DNA from: Bordetella genomosp. 4
Lineage (GTDB): Bacteria; Pseudomonadota; Gammaproteobacteria; Burkholderiales; Burkholderiaceae_B
DNA length: 64,000 bases
Reading direction: 5' to 3'
Assembly: GCF_002261185.1 (NCBI RefSeq)
Contig: NZ_NEVQ01000022.1
Span: 62,001-126,000 of the forward strand
The position numbers were made by a program, and so were the translations under genes. The notes under the pieces were generated by a model. The model was not told the DNA's origin and made no database searches. It saw only the letters and a program-made list of their open reading frames with translations. Shown here piece after piece: positions 46,602 to 55,945 of this stretch. Every line of letters starts with the position of its first letter. Positions within the stretch are counted from its first letter, which is position 1.

Positions 46602-47555
46602 TTACTTTGCCAGGCCTAGATCTTTCAAAACTTGCTCCTGGCGGACTTTTTCCTGGTCCAGGAACTTGGCGAAATCGTCGCCTGCGAGATAAGCATCATC
46701 CCAGCCCTGTTTCTCCAAGGTCTGCTTCCATTGGGGGGAGGCGTGCATCTTTTGAAAACGATCCAGCCACATGGCGCGGCCTTCTTTGCTCATCCCCGGC
46801 GCTCCCACGATACCGCGCCAATTCCCGATCACCACGTCCACGCCTGATTCCTTGAGGGTCGGCGCGTCAACGCCTGGGAGGCGTTTATCAGACGTCACGG
46901 CAATGATGCGCAGGCGCTTCTGATCCGCATAGGGTTTGAATTCCGACAAACCCGACAATGCGAGCTTCAATTGCCCGCTGACCAGCAAGGGCACCAGCTC
47001 CGCGCCGCTCGGATAGGGGATGTAATTGAGTTTGCGCGGATCGACGCCGGCCGATTTGGCGATCAACCCTGCCGCGACTTGGTCGACACCGCCGATCGAA
47101 CCACCCCCGATTGCCAGGGCGCCGGGGTTGCTCTTCATCGCGGCGATCACGTCGGCCACGGTCTTGATGGGCGAGTCCATCGGTACGGCCAGCACATCGG
47201 CGTCATCGGTCAATCTGACGAGCGGCGTCACCTGGTCCAGCGAGACCGGCGATTTATTCAGGATGATGCCGCCGACCAGGATCGCCCCCATCGACATGAT
47301 GGCGTTGTCGTCGTTCTTGCTGGTGTTGATGAACTCTGCCAAGCCGATCGTGCCGCCTGCGCCGCCTTTGTTCGTGACCTGAAACCCGTCGGTGAAAATG
47401 CCGGCCTGCTGCATGACCTGCAACGGCACGCGCGCCGCGGCGTCATAGCCGCCGCCGGGCCCTCCCGGCGCCATGACCTTTGCCGGCGCGGCCCCCGCCG
47501 CCCACGGTAGCGCAGCCACGACCAATGAAGCCAAAACCCGGGTAATTCCTAGCAT
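46602..47555 (-). CDS. tctC: Tripartite transporter periplasmic binding protein (Bug/TctC)
   Basis: The 317-aa protein has a Sec signal ending near WAAGAAPAK and the Bug pattern VMAPGGPGGGYDAAARV, VTNKGGAGGTIGLAEF, GGGSIGGVDQVAAGLI and WRGIVGAPGMSKEGRAM. It captures a carboxylate in the periplasm for TctAB; the ligand is not known. ATG 47555 is preceded by GAGGAGACATCC. This family is hugely expanded in Alcaligenaceae. Confidence 0.92.
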   Translation of the reverse strand: MLGITRVLASLVVAALPWAAGAAPAKVMAPGGPGGGYDAAARVPLQVMQQAGIFTDGFQVTNKGGAGGTIGLAEFINTSKNDDNAIMSMGAILVGGIILNKSPVSLDQVTPLVRLTDDADVLAVPMDSPIKTVADVIAAMKSNPGALAIGGGSIGGVDQVAAGLIAKSAGVDPRKLNYIPYPSGAELVPLLVSGQLKLALSGLSEFKPYADQKRLRIIAVTSDKRLPGVDAPTLKESGVDVVIGNWRGIVGAPGMSKEGRAMWLDRFQKMHASPQWKQTLEKQGWDDAYLAGDDFAKFLDQEKVRQEQVLKDLGLAK

Positions 47556-47719
47556 GGATGTCTCCTCGATCGGCCGATGCGTGGTGCCACCCACCGGCCG
47601 TTGCCTGTTTATTGATATACGGCGTAACAGACTTCGATACTAGACAATTTTCGGGCGCAATGCCATGCCGTTGTTTTCAGGGTATTCAGCCAGCAGACAG
47701 CCTCGGATATTCGTGGGCC

Positions 47720-47764
47720 GACGCTGACCCAGCGTCAGTATCCCCGGCTGTCATGCCGGGGATA
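47720..47764 (-). terminator. Double hairpin at the 3' end of putA
   Basis: Just past the putA stop are two stems: TATCCCCGGC (47739-47748) with GCCGGGGATA (47755-47764), 10 bp perfect with a 6-base loop, and GACGCTG (47720-47726) with CAGCGTC (47730-47736). No T-tract follows on the minus strand, so termination may need other factors. The remaining spacer to tctC shows nothing else. Confidence 0.55.
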
Positions 47765-47769
47765 CCCCG

Positions 47770-50700
47770 TCAAGCCATCGTCATCAAGCTGGCATTACCC
47801 CCTGCGGCGGCGGTGTTCACGCTCAGCGCACGTTCAATCACAAGACGTTCCAACGGAATTTGCGTTTCGCCACTCGCCAAACCCGTGACGGTCACAATCG
47901 CACCGTCCCGTTGCGAGATTGCCGCCAGCGTGCGCCGCAGCGAATCCTCGTCGCCATGATGAAGGACAGCATCAAAGTTGGCATGCGCCAGATCGGAAGC
48001 GAGCGTGATGTGGCTGCGCACATCCTGCGGCAAACGGCCATGCAGCGCCACGGCTTGAGCATTGGCGCCAGGCCACACGGCATGACTGCCAACCGCCAAT
48101 ACAGCGGCCAGCTGATTCAGGCGATCGGCATCATTGTCAGCCAGGCATAACACCGCCTCGCGCGGCAACACCTGATAGGTATTGCGCTCGCCGGTGGGAC
48201 CGGCCAACTCGAATGCCGCGCCGCTGAAGAACGGCTGCGCGGTTTCTACGGCATGGCCCTGTGCACGGCGCCACTGGGCCAAGGATGCCGCCGCCGATCG
48301 CGCCGGGGCCGATTGGATCAGCGCCTGCACACCGAAAGGTTGCGCCAACGCGGCGCCGGGACGGCGCGACAGCAGGCGATACACGTAGAGCGGGCCGCCC
48401 GCTTTGGGCCCAGTACCGGACAAACCCTCGCCGCCAAAGGGCTGCACACCCACGACAGCGCCGACGATGTTGCGGTTGATATAGACGTTGCCTGCATGAG
48501 CGGCATTCACCACACGATCGATCGTCTCATCGATACGCGTGTGCAAGCCCATTGTCAGACCGTAACCGGTCGCCTTGATCTGTGCGAGCAACAGATCGAG
48601 ATCCTCGCGGCGATAGCGCACCACGTGCAAGACAGGTCCAAACACCTCGCGCTGCAAATCAGCCAGATCCGGCAATTCAATCAGTGTCGGCGGAATAAAG
48701 GTGCCTTGCACCATACCGGGATCACGCTGGCACAACTGATGCACCGCACGCCCCTTGCCGCGCAGCGTGTCGATGTGGCGTTGAATGTTGGCTTGAGCCT
48801 CGGCGTCAATCACCGGCCCGATATCGTTGGCGATCTGCTCGGGATTGCCCAGGCGCAGTTCTTCCATCGCGCCCTTGAGCATCGTGATCAGCCGGTCGGC
48901 CGCGTCTTCTTGCACACACAGCACGCGCAACGCCGAGCAGCGCTGACCGGCACTATCGAACGCCGAGCTCAAGACATCGACTACGACTTGTTCGGTCAAG
49001 GCCGAGGAATCCACAATCATCGCGTTCTGACCGCCGGTCTCGGCGATCAGCGGGATGGGCTGCCCATCAGGTGCCAGACGCTGCGCCACGGTTTTCTGCA
49101 GGATGCGCGCCACTTCGGTCGATCCCGTGAACATCACGCCCATCACCCGTGCATCGCCCGTTAACTGAGCGCCCACCGTTTCCCCGCGGCCCGGAAGCAA
49201 CTGCACCGCCGCCTGGGGTACGCCCGCCTGCCACAGCAATTCAATCGCCCGTGCAGCGATCAACGGCGTTTGCTCGGCGGGCTTTGCCAACACGGTATTG
49301 CCCGCCGCCAGCGCAGCGGCGACCTGGCCCGTGAAAATCGCCAACGGGAAATTCCACGGGCTGATGCAAACTACCGGTCCCAAGGGCTTGTGCGTCGCAT
49401 TGTCGAATTGGCTCTGCACCTGAGCCGCGTAATAACGCAGGAAATCGACAGCCTCACGGACCTCCGCGATCGCATTGGCATAGGTTTTTCCCGCCTCGCG
49501 CACCAGGATGCCCATCAATGGCTTGATCTGCGCCTCCATGATGTCCGCGGCATGAGTCAATGCTGCAGCTCGGTCACTCGCAGGCGTATCTGCCCACGCA
49601 GGCGCAAAGTCATGAGCGGCCTGCAACGCCGCCTCGACCTCCAGTTTGGTAGCCTCTCGCACTGAACCGACGAGGTCCGAATGCATCGACGGATTCAGAA
49701 CCGGCGTGGGTAGCGGCACGATATCGCGTGCGTTGGCCATGTCCGCTGCAATCATCGGCCCGGCAGCCAATGTCTGGCGTGCTGCCTCGGTGAGATCATG
49801 GCTCAGCTGAGCCAGTGTATGCTCATTTGCCAGGTTCAACCCCTGCGAATTGACACGGTCCCGGCCATACAGATCCGCAGGCATCGGAATTCCGGGATGC
49901 GACTCGCCGAGCTTGCCTTCGGCAAACGCCATTTTCTCGATCAACTCGACCGGATTCTGTACCAACGACTCGATCGGATAATCCTGATCTGCAACCTGGT
50001 TCACAAAAGACGTGTTGGCGCCGTTTTCCAGCAAACGGCGAACCAGATACGCCAGCAGCGTCTCATGAGTTCCCACTGGCGCATAGATCCGGCAAGGGCG
50101 GCCAAGCTTGCCGCTATCCGCCGAACCCACGACTTGTTCATACAAGGGCTCGCCCATGCCGTGCAGGCATTGAAACTCATACTGCCCGGGATAGTAGCTT
50201 TGCGGATCGGCCAGCTCGTATACCGTGGCCAGCGTCTGGGCGTTATGCGTCGCAAACTGCGGATAGACCGCATCGGGTGCAGCCAACAGTTTGCGGGCGC
50301 ATGCGATATAGGACAAGTCGGTGTAGGGCTTGCGCGTGTAGACGGGATAGTCTTCCATGCCCTCGAGCTGAGCGCGTTTGATTTCCGTATCCCAATACGC
50401 GCCCTTGACCAGACGGATCATCAAACGCTGGCCGCTGCGCCGCGCCAGATCGATGACGAAATCAATGACATAGGGACAACGTTTCTGATAGGCCTGGATG
50501 ACAAAGCCTATGCCTTTCCAGCCTTGCAGCTCGGGCTCAAAGCATAGTTTTTCCAGCAGCTCCAGCGACAGTTCCAGGCGATCTGTTTCCTCGGCATCGA
50601 TATTCAGGCCGATGTCGTACTGACGTGCCAAGCGGGCGAGTTTAAGCACGCTGGGATACAGCTCGGCCATGACCCGGCCGATCTGTGCGCGGTAATAGCG

Positions 50701-51510
50701 CGGATGCAAAGCCGACAGCTTGATCGAAATACCAGGGCCTTCGTACACGCCGCGTCCGTTCGACGCCTGGCCGATGGCATGAATGGCCTGCTCATAGTCC
50801 TGGTAATAGCGCTGCGCATCCGCCGCCGTCAGCGCCGCCTCGCCCAACATGTCGTAGGAATAACGAAAGCCCTGTGTCTCCAGCGCCTGCGCATGCTTGA
50901 GCGCCTCGGCCATATTCTCGCCGGTGACGAATTGCTCGCCCATCATGCGCATGGCCATGTCCACGCCTTTGCGGATCAGCGGCTCGCCACCCTTGGCAAT
51001 CAAACGGCCGAGAGAGTTCGTCATGCCCCGTTCGCTGTGCGTCGCCACCAGCTTGCCAGTCAGCATCAACCCCCAGGCGGCAGCGTTGACGAACATCGAT
51101 GGACTCTGGCCGACGTGTTCTTTCCAATTGCCATGGCTGATCTTGTCGCGGATCAGCACATTGCGCGTGGCCGTATCGGGTATGCGCAGCAATGCCTCTG
51201 CCAGACACATCAAGGCGATGCCCTCTTGCGAGGACAAAGAAAACTCCTGCAACAAGCCCTGTACCAAGCCGGCCTTGCCTCGCGAGGCCTTGCGCGCACG
51301 CAGAGCGGCCGCAATGCGTGTCGCCAAGGCCTGGCTACGCGTCACCATGTCTTCGGGCAAACGCGCCTGCTCCATCAACCAGGGGATCGCGACAGGCTCA
51401 GGCCGGCACCAGGCTTCGGTGATAGCGGCCTTCAAAGGCGATTGCGTAGCCAAAGGCGTCAGTTGAGTAAACCGATCAGTGGGCTGGCCGGCGGGCAATA
51501 AGGTATCCAT
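47770..51510 (-). CDS. putA: Bifunctional proline dehydrogenase/delta-1-pyrroline-5-carboxylate dehydrogenase
   Basis: PutA oxidises proline to glutamate in two steps. The 1246-aa protein has an FAD-dependent proline dehydrogenase domain (about 190-480, with YEGPGISIKLSALHPRY, DAEETDRLELSLELLEKL and RLVKGAYWD) and an NAD-dependent aldehyde dehydrogenase domain (about 570-1060, with SPWNFPLAIFTGQVAAALAA, the Glu of AETGGQNAMIVDSS and the nucleophile Cys of GQRCSALRVLC). A C-terminal domain follows. The N-terminus lacks the ribbon-helix-helix DNA-binding domain of the E. coli protein, so it is probably not its own repressor. Confidence 0.95.
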   Translation of the reverse strand: MDTLLPAGQPTDRFTQLTPLATQSPLKAAITEAWCRPEPVAIPWLMEQARLPEDMVTRSQALATRIAAALRARKASRGKAGLVQGLLQEFSLSSQEGIALMCLAEALLRIPDTATRNVLIRDKISHGNWKEHVGQSPSMFVNAAAWGLMLTGKLVATHSERGMTNSLGRLIAKGGEPLIRKGVDMAMRMMGEQFVTGENMAEALKHAQALETQGFRYSYDMLGEAALTAADAQRYYQDYEQAIHAIGQASNGRGVYEGPGISIKLSALHPRYYRAQIGRVMAELYPSVLKLARLARQYDIGLNIDAEETDRLELSLELLEKLCFEPELQGWKGIGFVIQAYQKRCPYVIDFVIDLARRSGQRLMIRLVKGAYWDTEIKRAQLEGMEDYPVYTRKPYTDLSYIACARKLLAAPDAVYPQFATHNAQTLATVYELADPQSYYPGQYEFQCLHGMGEPLYEQVVGSADSGKLGRPCRIYAPVGTHETLLAYLVRRLLENGANTSFVNQVADQDYPIESLVQNPVELIEKMAFAEGKLGESHPGIPMPADLYGRDRVNSQGLNLANEHTLAQLSHDLTEAARQTLAAGPMIAADMANARDIVPLPTPVLNPSMHSDLVGSVREATKLEVEAALQAAHDFAPAWADTPASDRAAALTHAADIMEAQIKPLMGILVREAGKTYANAIAEVREAVDFLRYYAAQVQSQFDNATHKPLGPVVCISPWNFPLAIFTGQVAAALAAGNTVLAKPAEQTPLIAARAIELLWQAGVPQAAVQLLPGRGETVGAQLTGDARVMGVMFTGSTEVARILQKTVAQRLAPDGQPIPLIAETGGQNAMIVDSSALTEQVVVDVLSSAFDSAGQRCSALRVLCVQEDAADRLITMLKGAMEELRLGNPEQIANDIGPVIDAEAQANIQRHIDTLRGKGRAVHQLCQRDPGMVQGTFIPPTLIELPDLADLQREVFGPVLHVVRYRREDLDLLLAQIKATGYGLTMGLHTRIDETIDRVVNAAHAGNVYINRNIVGAVVGVQPFGGEGLSGTGPKAGGPLYVYRLLSRRPGAALAQPFGVQALIQSAPARSAAASLAQWRRAQGHAVETAQPFFSGAAFELAGPTGERNTYQVLPREAVLCLADNDADRLNQLAAVLAVGSHAVWPGANAQAVALHGRLPQDVRSHITLASDLAHANFDAVLHHGDEDSLRRTLAAISQRDGAIVTVTGLASGETQIPLERLVIERALSVNTAAAGGNASLMTMA

Positions 51511-51540
51511 GAAAACTTGGTAATGTGTAAATCAGAAACA

Positions 51541-51573
51541 GAAAAACGCCGAGCATCCCAAAGATGCCCGGCG
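51541..51573 (-). terminator. Rho-independent terminator of the GAF/MFS/amidohydrolase operon
   Basis: Read on the minus strand, CGCCGGGCATC, loop TTTGG and GATGCTCGGCG form an 11-bp stem with one G-U pair, followed at once by TTTTTC. It lies 23 bp past the GAF gene stop and 30 bp before putA, so it separates the two transcription units. The G-U pair would be an A-C mismatch on the other strand, supporting the direction. Confidence 0.85.
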
Positions 51574-51595
51574 AGCAGAATCGCGATTGCGCTAC

Positions 51596-52135
51596 TTAAA
51601 CACTATCGAGTTGCGACCGGTCCACATCGGCAACAGCAGCCTGCGCGGCCGATACCGCCTGCAAAAACACCGGTGCGCAGATTCCGGCAATAACCGTCGC
51701 CAGATCCTGGTCCACCTGGTCGTAGGCATGGCGATGGCTCAGCAGATTGAGCGAACCGATCACGCGTCCCCCGTGGCGCACAGGAATATTGAAAGCCGAA
51801 TGCAGGCCGCGGTCGATCAGCAGCGACGCTTCGGAAAACACAGTCCGTACATCGTTCTCGTTGCTGGCAATATAAAACTGCCCTTGCTCGAGCACGCGGC
51901 GGGACCATGGCCCTGCACCCGTCGCCTTGAATCCGCCCAATGGACTGATGCTTTCATCAGAGGTATGGAGCCGTTTCATCAAACGGTGCTCTTCCAGATA
52001 GAGCAGCGACGTGAACAAGGCGTATCCGAAAGCCTCTTTCAGCAAACCCGAAATAACCTCCCATTGAGCCTGCTCTGTGCTCGCCAGACTCAATGCCCGG
52101 GCGTGAGCGGCACATGACTGAAATGGCGAACTCAT
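51596..52135 (-). CDS. Single-domain GAF protein
   Basis: The 179-aa protein is essentially one GAF domain (about 20-165), with blocks such as GFKATGAGPWSRRVLEQGQ and GLHSAFNIPVRHGGRVIGSL. It has no output domain. GAF domains bind small molecules, so it may sense the compound handled by the operon or be a small GAF enzyme. Its start overlaps the MFS stop (ATGA at 52132-52135), so it is translationally coupled to the transporter, and a terminator follows. Confidence 0.75.
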   Translation of the reverse strand: MSSPFQSCAAHARALSLASTEQAQWEVISGLLKEAFGYALFTSLLYLEEHRLMKRLHTSDESISPLGGFKATGAGPWSRRVLEQGQFYIASNENDVRTVFSEASLLIDRGLHSAFNIPVRHGGRVIGSLNLLSHRHAYDQVDQDLATVIAGICAPVFLQAVSAAQAAVADVDRSQLDSV

Positions 52136-53493
52136 GCCTCGATTTCCTCTAGCACCACACCACGGGTGTTCTTGCCAAAGAACAAAATACCGAGGCCGCC
52201 GATCAGCAGAATCGTCGTCATCATGGCAAACACGCCACCAAATCCCAGAACGGGATAAGCAACGCCGACAATGGTCGGAGAGGCAATCGACCCAACTCGT
52301 GCAAAGGCGGAGGCAGCACCCATACCGGTCGCGCGAATCGCTGTGGGATAAATTTCAGCGGTATACGTGTACTGACCCGCAATCACGCCGTTCATACCAA
52401 AGGACAGCAGCATGCTCAACAAGATGATCTCGGCCTCGCCGTTGGCAAAGGCCAGCCCCAGCGCAGCCAGGCACGAAAACAACATGTAGGCCAGGATGGT
52501 GTACTTACGGCCGAATTTGTCATTGAAATAAGCTGCCGAGAAATATCCCGGAATCTGCGCCAAGTAAATCAGAATCGTGAACGAGAAACTCTTGGTGATC
52601 GTAAAACCACGCTCGACCAACAAGCTCGGGATCCACACCAGGAATGCGTAATAGCAGAACAGCACTGTGATCCAGAACACCCACACCAATACCGTGGTGC
52701 CAAGGTACTTGGCCGAGAACAGCGACACCAGTTTCGCCAACGCACTCTGCTGCGGGGCCGCGGGCTTCGCGGTGCCTGCCTTGCGCGTCGAGACAGGCAT
52801 GGGCAAGGGACGGCCCAGGTGCTGTTGCACCTGGTTCTCGATGTTGGAGCAGATACGATCGGCTTCGGCCGTTCTGCCCACGTGCTCGAGCCAGCGCGGC
52901 GACTCGAACAGCGATTTGCGCCACCACAACAGGAAAACCACCGGCACTGACGCGATGATCATGATCCAGCGCCAGCCATCATCGCTCATCGGCACAATGA
53001 AATAACCCAGCAGCGCCGACAGCACAAAACCAAATGAGAAGAAACCCGCCAACGCACCCGTGAAACGGCCACGGTATCTGCTGCTGACGAACTCGGCCAG
53101 ATACGGCGCGATGATGGCGCCCTCTGCGCCCATCCCGACGCCGGCAATCATGCGCAGGATGTAGAACTCATGGAAATTCGTCGCGAAAGCATTGGCAAAT
53201 GTCGCCAAGCAAAATAGCAGCAAGGCCCACATCATGACCTTTTTACGGCCAAAGCGGTCTCCGAGGATGCCGGAGAACAAGGCGCCCACCAGAAAGCCCA
53301 CGTAGGTACTGCTGGCAATCCAGCCGATTTCGCCGGTTGTCAGGCCCCACTGCGTACGCAGCGAGGGAATGATAAAAGCGATGATGCCGGCGTCCAGCGC
53401 CTCAAAAGCCAGCCCGAGGCCGCCGATCATCAGCAGCTTGAAATGAAAGCGGCTGAACGGCAAGCGCTCCAGGCGCTCCGATATAGAAAACAT
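52132..53493 (-). CDS. MFS transporter, sugar/aromatic acid porter type
   Basis: The 453-aa protein has twelve predicted hydrophobic segments with a central cytoplasmic loop rich in Ala and Lys (around 200-245). Motif-A copies are GDRFGRKKVMMW after helix 2 and NDKFGRKYTIL after helix 8, and YTAEIYPTAIRATGMG is typical of the metabolite:H+ symporter group. It lies 31 bp after the amidohydrolase gene and should import its substrate. The ligand is not known. Confidence 0.85.
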   Translation of the reverse strand: MFSISERLERLPFSRFHFKLLMIGGLGLAFEALDAGIIAFIIPSLRTQWGLTTGEIGWIASSTYVGFLVGALFSGILGDRFGRKKVMMWALLLFCLATFANAFATNFHEFYILRMIAGVGMGAEGAIIAPYLAEFVSSRYRGRFTGALAGFFSFGFVLSALLGYFIVPMSDDGWRWIMIIASVPVVFLLWWRKSLFESPRWLEHVGRTAEADRICSNIENQVQQHLGRPLPMPVSTRKAGTAKPAAPQQSALAKLVSLFSAKYLGTTVLVWVFWITVLFCYYAFLVWIPSLLVERGFTITKSFSFTILIYLAQIPGYFSAAYFNDKFGRKYTILAYMLFSCLAALGLAFANGEAEIILLSMLLSFGMNGVIAGQYTYTAEIYPTAIRATGMGAASAFARVGSIASPTIVGVAYPVLGFGGVFAMMTTILLIGGLGILFFGKNTRGVVLEEIEA

Positions 53494-53524
53494 AATGAAA
53501 TCCGAGAGGGAATGATGAGGCCTG

Positions 53525-54757
53525 TCAGCAGGCGTTCTTGTAGACTTGGCCGCGTTGCACGATCAGCTTGATCGAGTCGGTGTCTGTGAGCAGTTCGACG
53601 TTTTCCAGCGGATTGCCGTCGATCAACAACAGGTCGGCGTAGGCGCCTTCGACCACTTCGCCCAGACGGCCCTCGTGATTGAGGATCTCCGCACCGATCA
53701 AGGTGGCTTGCTGAATGGCCTTGGCATTGCCCACGACGCGGCTGCGCAGCACCAATTCCTGGGACTGCATATAGTGGGTTTCGCCCAGCAGGTCGCTGCC
53801 AAAACCCATCTTCACGCCGACTTCTTCGAGGATTTCCAGAGCGCGCATGCCATGCGTGCGCACGTCGGCGATCTTCTTGACTGAATCGGCCGGCAAGCCA
53901 TAGCGCTCGCCTTCGTTGGCCAAGCCCTCGTACGTTATGACCGTGGGCACCATGTAGACGCCACGCTCCTTCATGAGCTGAGCGGCTTCGTGATCGACGA
54001 GGTTGCCATGTTCAATCGTGCGCACACCGCACTTCACTGCGCGGATGATGGCGCGCGCGGTGTAGGCATGTGCCATGACGTACGTGTTGGCGTTGTCGGC
54101 TTCTTCTACGATAGCAGTCAGCTCAGCTTCGGAGAAACCCAGATTCTGAACCGGGTCATGCGGAGAAGACACTCCGCCCGACGCCATCACTTTGATCTGG
54201 GTGGCGCCATTGAGTATTTGCTCGCGCACCGCCCGGCGGCACTCATCAACGCCATCGACCACTTGGCCGATATTGCCGATTTTCCCGGCGCACGAGCAGG
54301 GATCATCCAGAATGTCATTACGTGCGCGGAAATCTGCATGGCCTCCGGTTTGAGACAAGGCCTTGCCAGAGCAGAAAACGCGTGGGCCATCGATCAACCC
54401 CGACGTCACCGCATCGGCCAGTGCCCAATCGGCGCCGCCTGCATCGCGCACCGAGGTAAAGCCCCGGTCCAACATGCCCTGCATGATGGGCAACGCACGC
54501 AACAGCGCCATGGTGTTGGACATGCTCGCCATGCGCCCCAGATTAAAGGACGAGGCCACGACGTGCACGTGGCAGTCGATCATGCCTGGCATGAGTGTCT
54601 TGCCCTGAGCGTCGATCACTTCAGCCTCCGGCGACACCACTTCTGAGCCGCCAATCCGGGAAATTAGCCCGTCTTCGATCAGCACATTCTGTGCCTCCTC
54701 GAGGACCAACGTACGAGTATTAAGGATCTTGCAATTTTTTACGACGACGGGCTTCAT
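53525..54757 (-). CDS. Amidohydrolase, paralogue of the 33491-34738 enzyme
   Basis: The 410-aa cog1228-type amidohydrolase has HxH in CHVHVV, Lys in IKVMASGG, His in MAHAYT and IEHGNLV, and Asp in FGSDLLG. It also shares SQTGGHAD, YGLPADSVKKIA and QATLIGAEILN with the enzyme encoded at 33491-34738; by eye about half the residues match. It probably cleaves a dipeptide or N-acyl amino acid brought in by the downstream MFS transporter. It is first in its operon and divergent from a LysR gene. Confidence 0.83.
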   Translation of the reverse strand: MKPVVVKNCKILNTRTLVLEEAQNVLIEDGLISRIGGSEVVSPEAEVIDAQGKTLMPGMIDCHVHVVASSFNLGRMASMSNTMALLRALPIMQGMLDRGFTSVRDAGGADWALADAVTSGLIDGPRVFCSGKALSQTGGHADFRARNDILDDPCSCAGKIGNIGQVVDGVDECRRAVREQILNGATQIKVMASGGVSSPHDPVQNLGFSEAELTAIVEEADNANTYVMAHAYTARAIIRAVKCGVRTIEHGNLVDHEAAQLMKERGVYMVPTVITYEGLANEGERYGLPADSVKKIADVRTHGMRALEILEEVGVKMGFGSDLLGETHYMQSQELVLRSRVVGNAKAIQQATLIGAEILNHEGRLGEVVEGAYADLLLIDGNPLENVELLTDTDSIKLIVQRGQVYKNAC

Positions 54758-54868
54758 AACGGTAACGATTTAACCAGACAAAATACGACAGGCCGCACTC
54801 TACCGCTACAATCGCCTCGAAGGATATGGGGTTCCCCCTTAGAAATTCGACACAAATTTGAACAGCCA

Positions 54869-54885
54869 TATGAGTTTTACTCATA
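54869..54885. promoter_or_regulatory. LysR-type operator candidate (TATGAGT-TTT-ACTCATA)
   Basis: A perfect 7+3+7 palindrome in the 134-bp spacer between the divergent amidohydrolase and LysR genes, containing the T-N11-A pattern (54871/54883). It ends six bases before the LysR start codon, so it overlaps the ribosome-binding region and probably mediates autorepression as well as control of the divergent operon. Confidence 0.6.
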
Positions 54886-54891
54886 CGCCCC

Positions 54892-55869
54892 ATGAGACGC
54901 CGCTGCCCCACTCTCTCTGAGCTGAACGCTTTTATCGCCTCGGCACGTCATTTGTCGTTCTCCAAGGCGGGAAAAGACTTGTTTGTGACACAGAGCGCCA
55001 TCAGCCGGCACATCGCGACCCTGGAAAGTTATCTCGGGCACACACTTTTTTTGCGTACGCCCAACGGACTGCAATTGACGCGAATGGGGACGACCTACCT
55101 CAGCCTCATCAGGCCGGCAGTTCGCGCGCTTGAAAGCGCGACCTCCCAGGTAATGACAACTCAGCAATCCGCTCAGTCCCTGAGCTTATCGGTCGCCCCG
55201 ACATTTGCATCACAGTGGCTGCTTCCCAAACTCAAGACCTTCAGGGCCATTCACCCGGATATCTCCATCAATTTTGTGCGCTATACCGTGGCGGACTATA
55301 AAAGCACGGAGCTCGACTTCGATGCGTCTATTGAATACGGCTACGGCGACTGGCCCGATGGCACGGCGACTTATCTGATCGGCCGCGAAACCCGGATCGT
55401 GTGCTCTCCCGATTATCTTGATCGGCAACGCATCAAACGCTTTGATGACATCAAGCGCTGCACGCTGCTCCAACACATCGAGATTCCCCAGGCATGGGAA
55501 GACTGGTTTACCAGCACCACGGGCGAATATAGCCGCGCCCGCTTTGGGCCCGGCTTCAATCTCTTCACCATGATCATCCAGGCCGCCGCATCCGGCTTGG
55601 GCGTTGCGCTCATACCGGATTGCCTCATCGAACGAGAGCTAGCCACAGGCGAACTCGTCGATGTGTTTCAGCAAACATTTGAAGGCTCACTCGGCTATTA
55701 CCTATGTGCACCGACGTGGCGTAGCAATATGGAAAGCTACGACCTGCTGCGCCAGTGGCTGGCGCATGAGTGCCTGCACGCGCCACGAGCAGACTTGCCG
55801 CCAAGCCAAACCGCCAGCAATGAACAATTCGCTGGATGTCGCTATTGCGGCGCAGAACTACCCGCATAA
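54892..55869 (+). CDS. LysR-type regulator, GcvA-like
   Basis: The 325-aa protein has a GcvA-type helix-turn-helix (LSFSKAGKDLFVTQSAISRH), linker helix and effector domain (SLSVAPTFASQWLLPKL, FDASIEYGYGDWPDG, AAASGLGVALIPDCL). GcvA-like regulators often lie beside amino-acid or amide catabolic genes. It is divergent from the amidohydrolase/MFS/GAF operon and probably controls it. The C-terminal 35 residues, with a CRYCG motif, extend beyond the usual fold. Confidence 0.87.
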   Translation: MRRRCPTLSELNAFIASARHLSFSKAGKDLFVTQSAISRHIATLESYLGHTLFLRTPNGLQLTRMGTTYLSLIRPAVRALESATSQVMTTQQSAQSLSLSVAPTFASQWLLPKLKTFRAIHPDISINFVRYTVADYKSTELDFDASIEYGYGDWPDGTATYLIGRETRIVCSPDYLDRQRIKRFDDIKRCTLLQHIEIPQAWEDWFTSTTGEYSRARFGPGFNLFTMIIQAAASGLGVALIPDCLIERELATGELVDVFQQTFEGSLGYYLCAPTWRSNMESYDLLRQWLAHECLHAPRADLPPSQTASNEQFAGCRYCGAELPA

Positions 55870-55945
55870 TTGCGGCGACGCAAAACGCCGTTTTGCTCCC
55901 TCTTTCGCACGCACCATGTGCGGTCAACTTCCTCGAGAAAATCGT

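Noticed and set aside
47770-51510. PutA as truncated gene because the N-terminal DNA-binding domain is missing
   Set aside because: Both catalytic domains and the C-terminal domain are intact and PutA proteins without the ribbon-helix-helix domain are common.
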